A DNA stretch of 64,000 bases from Cordia subcordata (Eukaryota; Streptophyta; Magnoliopsida; Boraginales; Cordiaceae). A program made the position numbers and the translations under genes. A model generated the notes under the pieces. It was not told the DNA's origin. It saw only the letters and a program-made list of their open reading frames with translations, and made no database searches. Positions within the stretch are counted from its first letter, which is position 1. Every line of letters starts with the position of its first letter. The stretch spans positions 912,501-976,500 of the forward strand of contig JAPTOF010000028.1 of assembly GCA_028554755.1 (NCBI GenBank), written 5' to 3'. This document shows, piece after piece, positions 56,247 to 64,000 of the stretch.

Positions 56247-57832
56247 TTTTTTGGATATACAAAAATATAATCATAATTATTTTATGAGTATGGAATTGAT
56301 GCATGTATAATATGTATGCTATCTTTGGAAATAAAACATACAAGTACTTTTACAGATAACTTGCTTTTGAGTAGATTAACCTTTAAACTACTTGATGTAA
56401 TAGTGTCTCAACATCCTCACAAGAACTCTACCGATGGGATGGTCAAACTTATGAATGTTAAGTTAAGCTCCATCACTTATTTGAATTGATAATTATTTGG
56501 ATGTGATCCAATTGAACAATCCAATTAGTGTTTTGTTTGGCTTCTTAAATCTAGTAGCTAACTCTATGAATGGGATAGCCAAACCTACCATTTAAGTTGA
56601 GTTTATTCCTATTCCTCATGTTCATTCCCTATAACATTCTTGATTTAAGCCCTTCGATGGGGTTGTTTAATCAATGTTGCGTGAGACGATCTTTAGTGAA
56701 GAATAACACCGATCGGATGGCCAAACTCACTAACACCCTTTTGAATAAAAATTTTAAATTCACCTTGCTAAATCTTGATAAAGTGTCATCTTCGATGGGG
56801 AAGTTAATGGCATTTACCATTAGCATGAATCGGATATGGAAAGCTGTGGGGTATTTCTAGTCCCCTTTCCCAGTCAATATTTTAACATAAGGGTTTTCTC
56901 TATTTTTGGTATTCTTGTCTTTTTGTTTTAGATCTAAATGCTTTGGATTTGTGAAACACTTGCAAATCCCCTTTGTAAAACATTGCAATACTATAATAGA
57001 TTATTTACCTAAATTTGGGGGTAAAAGCCCTTAGGTTGTCATATTGTAAATCTCAAGTTAAGTTTTTCATTTTTGTCATGAGATTGCATGGTATCTTTAG
57101 ACATAATTACTTACAATCATCTTGTCTAATCCAATCTTATATCAATGAACTTAACTATCTTTGAGAATTAACACATAGAATTGGCCAATTTTTAAATCCT
57201 AATGAGTGGACATATCTCTAGGTGGTAATCATGTTTATGCTTATGCAAATATGTTAAAACATATATCAATGCATTATAAAAATCCATCAAAATATGTTAG
57301 AATCGCTCTTTGATGGCTCTCTATAATCTTCAATCCAAAAGCACAAAATAGCAATCTTTGTTGCAATTTCTGCCAGAGTTGGGGAATCGCAAAGGAGGAG
57401 CCAGTCAACCGGCAAGCTCGACCAGCTGAGACAGATTTACTTATGTATGCTATTTTTCCTTGCTTCTTTCCTTGCTCTCTAAAGATTACAATAATAATAT
57501 ATTTTGCTATTGTCCATACAGCTTACAATCACAAAAGAAACATTAAAAGGATATCAAAACGTCCTATGCTTCTTTTAAATAAAGATACAAGCAATAACCA
57601 TAAAGATCTATACATGAAATTGCCTATGGCCAAGCTTTGTTGATCGTATATGAAACTCTATCATGCATACATATGAACCATCAAAGGGATTTTATCTCAA
57701 CTGTACATACAAGCATAAAACCACAAGTATATGCAACAAAAGATTTCCTAGTCTTGCCACTTACAAGATGACTAACATATTTATGCAAATACAATATTCT
57801 TGCATAGTCTAAGCATGTTATGCATGAGCCTA
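56247..57832 (-). other. Copia-3 leader with degenerate 140-bp tandem repeat
   Basis: No coding sequence. Units carrying CGATGGGATGGTCAAAC-like text occur at about 56431, 56567 and 56709, and TTCGATGGGG at about 56652 and 56791, giving a period of about 140 bp. CGACC/ACCGGC motifs lie near 57400-57425. Confidence 0.6.
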
Positions 57833-57847
57833 AGCTCTGATACCAAT
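57833..57847 (-). promoter_or_regulatory. Copia-3 primer binding site
   Basis: Minus-strand ATTGGTATCAGAGCT follows the 5' LTR directly. It is a perfect match to the TGGTATCAGAGC initiator-Met primer site. Confidence 0.9.
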
Positions 57848-59719
57848 TGTATGATCAATAATATTACATGTGGTCTATCCTAGTCCATATTTTCAAAAAT
57901 TTCTACCAAGAAAACATGCTAAGAAAATAAAATAACTACATAACACACACAAGAACATGCTTAAGAACATATACAACATAACTAGTATTTGCAAAAATAT
58001 GTAAAGCTAACCACTTGAAGTGTGGGGCCTTTGATGAAGCTATAACCATCACGAGCTTTGTTCCCGCTCACGAACAAGGCCACAAAAAAATTTTACTATA
58101 AGGGTGTCGCAATAGGCAACTCTCTAGTCTTCTTCCCTATGATTAAAGAGACTTACTTGAGAGAATAGCCTCTTGTGTGGAAATAAGGAAAGTAATGTGC
58201 TCTTGAAAATCTAGAGCAAAAACCACACAATAATTGTGTACTATGTGTTGTAGTATTCTCTTGCCAAAATGGAAGCCATCAACTACAAAATTTTTGGATG
58301 CTAGAAATGGTTTAAGGTCTTGCTTATTTATAAGAAAAGTTTGGGACCTAAACCTTGTAAATTTTCCATGTGAGAAACTTTTTTCTAATAGTAAATGTTT
58401 GCCACATGTCATGGAAATTACTTGTACAATTTGAATTCTTTTCGTAGTAACTTTCTAGCACATCTTGGAAGATTGGGCCAAGCCCACAATCCAAGCCCAA
58501 CACATAGTCTATAATCCATGTGAAGGCCTAAGCCAAATAAGAAACCATCCAAACCCAATTAGGTTATCTTGGACTCTAAAGAAAACTCAAACCCAATTCC
58601 AAGATTTGGCCCAATAAGGGTACTACCACAATATGGAATTTGCTTTTTCAAGATTACTCTCTCAAAGTCATTTCAACTAGGGAAGGGACCAAGAAGACAC
58701 AATTAACCTTGGCTTTCAAAAATAATGAAAAAAATGTCCTTGCCCAATCTAGGTGACATAATAATTATTTTTAACTTCAATCTATTCCAACATAAGATCA
58801 AATTTGCACTCTAAGAATAATTGCTATTTCCCAAAAGGTTATCAGAAAGAATGTGAATGTCTTTGACCTACTAAATAATCGACCATAATGCCCCTCTATG
58901 TATACCCACAGCTAAGGTCAGTTCTTTGGCTTGTGTACTATGACCTCCTTAGCTGCATCTTTTTTTGTTGAGTTTTTTGTCTTATTACCAACTATCCTTG
59001 GTCATAGAATATCTTGCTCTAGGGAGCGACCCTCAAGCCATATGACTGATACACCCATAAAGGTAGTATCACTAGATATAAATTCGGATGATAAATTTGA
59101 ACAATCCCAAAGAGGGCATATTGATTCTATATTGTATATGCATGTTCCAATTAATTAGAACTTAGCACTCAATGCACAAGGCTGTTGATCCTAACAAAGT
59201 AAGATCTCATCCACAGTGAATCAAAGTTCCAAACCCTAACTTCATTAGTTCATCCACATATGCTCACGATTAAGAACAATGATCATTTGGTAGCATTGAG
59301 TATCTTATTTTGTTTCTTTGATAGTACATCTCTAGAAAACATACTCACAATGGTCCAGTCCAATACGTGACACACATACTATCAAGACAAATTAAGTCCT
59401 CTAATGACCTAGGTAGATCACCCTCAACAAGGAGACTTGCTCAATATAACCTTATCCCAGTAGAGTGCCCAACACTACCATTCAGTTACGGACTCAATTT
59501 ATGATGTGACTAAATCTAGGCTTAGACTTACTGTACATCCAACCTCACAGCGCACCCTAGTCATTAGTTCAAGTCAAGGTACCTTTATACATATATCATT
59601 AAAACATACTAGAGAAAATATATAAGAAACTCATAATGTCATTTAACAAAATGATTATACATTGTTTAACATCCAAAATGTCATATACAAGTGAGCTTTA
59701 GGGCATACTAATCCAAACA
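57848..59719 (-). repeat. Copia-3 5' LTR
   Basis: 1,872 bp, TGTATGATCAATAATATTAC to TACTAATCCAAACA on the plus strand, 91-92% identical to 43393-45261. Confidence 0.88.
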
Positions 59720-60329
59720 ATCACCTGTCCTTATTGTCTCCATGGGCCTTATGGGTGGACTTACAATCTTGTGAACCTATGGCAAAGGCGTGCTGTCTCG
59801 GTGTGCCTCAAGTGCTTTGGGTTTTGTTTACTTTCTAATTCACCGGCAACCACCTCTACCATTTTCTTTCTCTTTGTGACCCTACTAGTGGACACGGTTT
59901 GCTAATCAGACTGTTGATCTTGTGGCCTATCCAAGATGGAGATTAGTGGTTGGCTTCGCTATAGATCCGCCATCATGGCATATATCCCCATCTTACGAAG
60001 AAAGAGTTTTCATCCACACTATTGTCTCAGTGAATTTGATCTTTCCTTCTTCAATTGCCTTCTAGATTACATTTCTTAGGACTACGCAATTACTAATAAT
60101 ATGGGACCATGAGTGGCGCCACTTGCAATACCTCCTATCGTAGATCTCTTTTGGTAGTGAAATCTTATAATCGGGAGCGAGTGGCAATTGTTTATTCTTA
60201 AATAAGTGATCAAAGAAATTACATGTCAAGGCTACCAAGTTGATTTGGGTATCAGTAATGTCATCATTCCTCTCATCGTCCAAGCTAAGATGGTTTGGTA
60301 AGTTACATGTGTTACGAGCTTGCAAATAC
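59720..60329 (-). pseudogene. Ty3/gypsy gag C-terminal fragment, copy 2
   Basis: Continues the composite interrupted at 43392. The minus-strand open frame 60325-60062 reads NLVALTCNFFDHLFKNKQLP, LAPDYKISLPKEIYDRRYCK and WRHSWSHIISNCVVLRNVI. The YCKW-x-x-S-x-SH...NC motif is typical of the gag C-terminal region in a group of plant gypsy elements. A stop follows. The upstream strand continues to match 18125-18590. Confidence 0.6.
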
Positions 60330-60963
60330 TACTATTTAACATAAGGATCTCAACTTGGAGAGTAAGGGAACAAATTATTGTGGCAAAAAATTGTTGGACC
60401 TAAAAGGGCCACATTGTTGCTGGGTCCACATCTCAGTTTGTCGATCACTTGGTCAAAGGCCCAAGTCAAGGCCTGAAGTCTTGAACTTATGCTTGGATCA
60501 CTTTGTACCTCGTAGTCTGACTTCAACTAGGAATCAACCTGATCGCTCTTTTAGATATGCTTAAAGCAGGATAAGCTTGGGTACATTCAAGGAAGATAAT
60601 CTCAAGATGATAAAGCTTAACGTAATAGTATGCAGATATTCGTTCTAGGTGAAATGTAACTAGGAGTCAAGTTCTTTAACAAGTTACGTACTTCTCTATC
60701 CTAAAGGCTACAAAATCACGACTCACAGAAAGAGAAAAGGGATAGACAGTACACTTAACCTATATACATAGCCTTTCAAACACCAACCCAATCACCATTA
60801 CAGTTTGCTTTACAGCCTAAATTGTGATTTCCCCTTCTTATTCAAATCACCATGATACTGACTTGAGCATTGAAGTGTCTTTGGTTGGTACCACATTGGT
60901 GTCAAAGACTCACGCCACCCTTTTTATTTTCTAGTTTTGCAGGTTATTGTTGCCTCACTCTCT
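60330..60963. other. Unassigned sequence beside Copia-5
   Basis: Low-information sequence continuing the gypsy remnant. The plus open frame 60355-60564 has no recognisable motif. No element ends seen. Confidence 0.4.
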
Positions 60964-61063
60964 ACACGTACATGCATACATACACACATACATATGTTCA
61001 TATATATATATACATACATACATACATATATACATATATAAATACATACGTATATATATGTAT
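60964..61063. repeat. (CATA)n / (TA)n microsatellite
   Basis: About 100 bases of CATA, CACA and TATA units directly before the Copia-5 LTR. Open frames over it are translations of the repeat. Confidence 0.85.
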
Positions 61064-62812
61064 TGCTGGAATTGTATATCCTAAAGACCACAAAAACAAG
61101 ATGATTGCTGGATACTAGATATAATACGCTCATGATATTGTTCATATGATTGAGTTCTTGCATACCATATTCTCTCCATTTATGTATTAATGCAAAGTAT
61201 GAAGGTCTAATGATATAAATCAATAACTTTGGGTGCACAGTGAAGCTGGACACATAGTAGGTCCAAGTCTAGATTTAGTAATATCATAAATTGGTTCATA
61301 GTTAGATGGTAGTGTTGAGCACTCTACTGGGACAAGGATATAGTAGGTGAGTCTCCTTGAGATAGTGATCTACTTAGGTCATTGGATGATTTTTTAGGCT
61401 ACACTCCTAGTGCATGTGTCACGCATTAGACAGGGCCACAGTGAGAATGTCTTTAGGGAGCTATATAGTCACGTATAGAAGACAATATACTCACAACTTC
61501 CAAGTGACCAATACTCTCAATCTTGAGCATTTGTGGATGAACTGACTAAGTTAGGGTGTAACGCTTTGACGTGCCGAGGAAGAGGTCTCAGTGTATTTAT
61601 TTGATTTCCCAATAGTTGGTTGTCTAAATATGCACTGGTAGAGTCTATGTCCCTTCTGGAATTGTCCACTTGATCACTAGAAATCTAGTATTAGTGATAT
61701 TACCCTTTAGGGTTATATCAGTCATTTGACTTATAGGTCACTCCCTAGATTAAGAGATCTATGACCAGTGAATGATCATTATATGGCACTAGAGATTTTG
61801 AGGTTCCAAATGTAGACTTGGAGGTGATGGTATTTGTAAGGACCGGCCTTGACTACGGGTATACATAAAATGGCATTTTGATCATTTTACTTTGTTGGTC
61901 AAAGATAGAGGTCCCCAGAGTGAGTGACAAGCTCCTGCTTAGGCAATGATTATCCTTGTAGTGTTGCTTTGGTCTTTTGGTGAAAATAGACCGGGGTCAA
62001 AATGACCTTAGTGTCTAGAAAGTGGTGGTAAGGTCATTTTAGTCATTTTGGGAGCCAAAGGTAATTATGTCTTTCAGTCCCTCTACTAGCTATTACTTTA
62101 TTAGATATATTAATTGAGGTAAATTAATTATGTAGATTGCTTATTTAAGATTTGAGTTTAAAATTAAGAAGGGATTTAATTATTTGTGTCTTTTTAATAT
62201 AGCTCATGGATATCCTAATTAGATAAGCGAGGACCATATGGAAGATATTTAGTATATAAGGTAGAATATTTGGGATGGACCTTATTTGTGAAAAATATTT
62301 CATTTCTAAAGGGACTAAGGAGAGGTATTATGGTGAAACATAATAATCTAGGAATCTTATTCTTATTAGAGTTGCTTTGTACTATAAATGGTACAAGATA
62401 GGCATAGCCCATAAGAGAGAATAAGATATTTTCTTTGTAGTTGTGTGCAGGAATTTTCACACACTAGCACCAAAACATACACTAAATCCTATAACCTCAA
62501 TTTAGCCTTAAATATTGCTTACCCACTATATAGCAAATTGTATCCTAGTATTAAAGCTTTGGAAATAAGGGAGAAGACCACAAGAAGGCTAATACAAGGT
62601 AGGAGTTACACAAAAAAGGCTATTTTAGCATTTGGGTCACGCTATAAGGGTAATGGGTCTCAACTTTACTTTTGTTTTTGCTTGATTGTGATGCCCATGC
62701 TTATGATAGATTATATTTATGCTATGTTTCTACTCCTTTTGTTGTTTATATGAACTTAATTTTTGAAAATTCAGTATAACAACTAGCTATGCGAATAATA
62801 TCTAAATCTAAA
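61064..62812 (+). repeat. Copia-5 5' LTR, relative of the Copia-3 LTR
   Basis: Begins TGCTGGAATTGTATATCC. From about 61250 it clearly matches the reverse complement of the Copia-3 LTR: GTCTAGATTTAGTAATATCA, ATGGTAGTGTTGAGCACTCT, GATCTACTTAGGTCATTGGA. Identity is low (perhaps 70-75%). It ends before a decayed primer site (TGGTAATAAAGCTGAG at about 62817). Length about 1.75 kb. The 3' end is placed by that primer-like sequence and could be off by tens of bases. Confidence 0.65.
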
Positions 62813-64000
62813 AAGTGGTAATAAAGCTGAGGTACAAGATTGCGTAATAAATCAATAGAAAATGTAATAATCTTATAGGTGACAAGATTTATGTGTTTCT
62901 ATAATGGATTTGTTGGTGGGGCTAACCTTTATGGTTGCAGCACGTGTGTGATTTTGGTCCTAATTGATGGTTTGAATATATGGTTTTATTTTCTTCCATA
63001 GAAAGCATATGTAGCTTCAATTTGAAAGAAGCATAAGAATAGAAATTGGCTTGTGTTTTGGTGGCCAAATTTATGTTTGTTGTCATAGATGAAGGTTTTC
63101 TATGTAATTCCTTATAATGATTCGATTCAAAAAAGCTGACACGCATGAAGTTCGAGGCAATTTTGGAGTAGCTAGTTGACTGAGCCAATCGGCCGATAGG
63201 AGTCCCAGGCACGACCAATAGAATCAGGAGCTTTCTGGAAGTGCTAATCGACCAGTAAGAGGCTCTTACTCGACTAGCTAGGATACTGATTCACTGGAAG
63301 TGCTAATCAACCAACAAGTTGATCAGGCTCGACTAGTAGCAACAATTTTGCAGCAGAAGCTTGATAGCATTCTAATTGCTTTGGGCTTTAAGCCTAGAAT
63401 GTTATTACAAGAAGCCATCGATTAGGGGCCATTTAATTTTGCTATAGATTATTATTTTGTGATATTTGCATGTTTGATTGTATGTATGGATTATTACAAT
63501 GTAATCAAATAGCAACATCTCCACCTAAGTAGGGTTTAAAATTGGCTAACCCTTAGGATCTTGTTTGGCTTGAGTTTGATAAGTCTCTCGAGATTGCTTA
63601 GGCTAATTATTCAATAATTAGAGATCCTAAAGAGCATATATGAAATTGGTTATGGGCATTAGTTGTTTCCCACACTAATTAATCAACGGATTTATCTAGA
63701 TAACTTAAGCACATCAAACTATGGATTTTTGTAATCTGGACTTAGGTTTAACTCTTTATTTTAGTACATGGTGACTTAGTAACACAGAGAATATTTTGAT
63801 TCAAAGGGGTATTTTGAGCTCAAGCAAAATACCGTAGCTAATAAAGAAAGTCAAATTGCCAACTTATAGATTCGTTAAAAGCCCAAGATTAGGTTGAATA
63901 TATTTGAGTATCATGAAATGCTTTAGAAACACAAAGTTGAATCTTAAAGCTTAAAATGTGTTAGTGAGTTTGGCTATCTCGTCCGTGAAGTTCTTCCCTA
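62813..64000 (+). other. Copia-5 leader, runs off the window
   Basis: No coding sequence. 63170-63345 has several CGACC/CGACTAG motifs. The last 35 bases, read on the minus strand (GATAGCCAAACTCACTAACA), match the Copia-3 leader repeat at 56715, so gag should lie just past 64000. Confidence 0.55.

Larger units (their letters stand above)
43393..59719 (-). mobile_element. Copia-3, large-LTR Ty1/copia, hosting nested elements
   Basis: Minus-strand element with 1.87-kb LTRs (43393-45261 and 57848-59719, about 91-92% identical). The primer site (57833-57847) and polypurine tract (GTGGGAGAT at 45262) are present. The uninterrupted paralogue reads GGGATCACCTG at the insertion site. The flanking five bases are ATCGT and ATCAC, so the duplication has decayed. 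Without Copia-4 it is about 9.2 kb. LTR size and RNase H (HIERKYHLIYKFIQKGDVVV) suggest an Angela/TAR-type lineage, not certain. Coding parts are broken. Confidence 0.88.

Overview
The window looks like gene-poor nuclear DNA of a flowering plant, probably a eudicot. It is AT-rich and dominated by Ty1/copia retrotransposons with initiator-Met-tRNA primer sites, and it also holds Ty3/gypsy solo LTRs, a plant mariner-like element (MLE), Mutator-like elements (MULEs) and MITEs. I see no bacterial operon, rRNA, tRNA or CRISPR. The only host-gene candidates are a family of small acidic proteins (complete copies at 760-1095 +, 13676-14071 - and 34056-34451 -, truncated copy at 7271-7603 -) and one interrupted exon-like stretch at 2294-2430.

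Layout. 1-2430: small gene and flank. 2431-21729: Copia-1 (+ strand, Ale-like), with 5-bp target duplication AAATT. It is split by a 14-kb block (4548-18593) bordered by a 201-bp direct duplication of Copia-1 sequence (4347-4547 and 18594-18794). 22330-30858: a mariner-like transposase gene (- strand) cut by Copia-2 (22579-28209, - strand, Tork-like) and by a solo LTR (28950-30540). 31000-35155: non-autonomous repeats and the third complete small-gene copy. 35156-40386: a 5.2-kb MULE with about 90-bp TIRs, carrying a plant-mobile-domain (MAIN-like) pseudogene and a transposase C-terminus. 40387-60350: old gypsy/copia debris split by Copia-3 (43393-59719, - strand, 1.87-kb LTRs). Copia-3 in turn contains Copia-4 (46092-53189, - strand, Ale-like), which contains a solo LTR (46920-48687) and a Harbinger-type MITE (52174-52390). 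61064-64000: the 5' LTR and leader of a Copia-5 (+ strand) that runs off the window.

The main structural result is a recent copy-and-paste event. Bases 7613-14874 are a roughly 99% identical copy of 28010-35254. The copy starts inside the Copia-2 LTR and stops just inside the MULE's left TIR, both of which are whole at the donor, so the direction of copying can be read. It replaced about 630 bp of an older, more diverged paralogue of the same locus (4548-7603 plus 14875-18593) that already sat inside Copia-1. Both steps (the 201-bp duplication, and the patch with 9-bp filler and no transposon ends) look like double-strand-break repair rather than transposition.

Almost all transposon coding sequence is broken by stops and frameshifts. 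The most intact pieces are the Copia-2 reverse transcriptase, the Copia-4 gag and integrase blocks and the small genes. All coordinates and identities were read by eye; family assignments come from motifs, not from searches.
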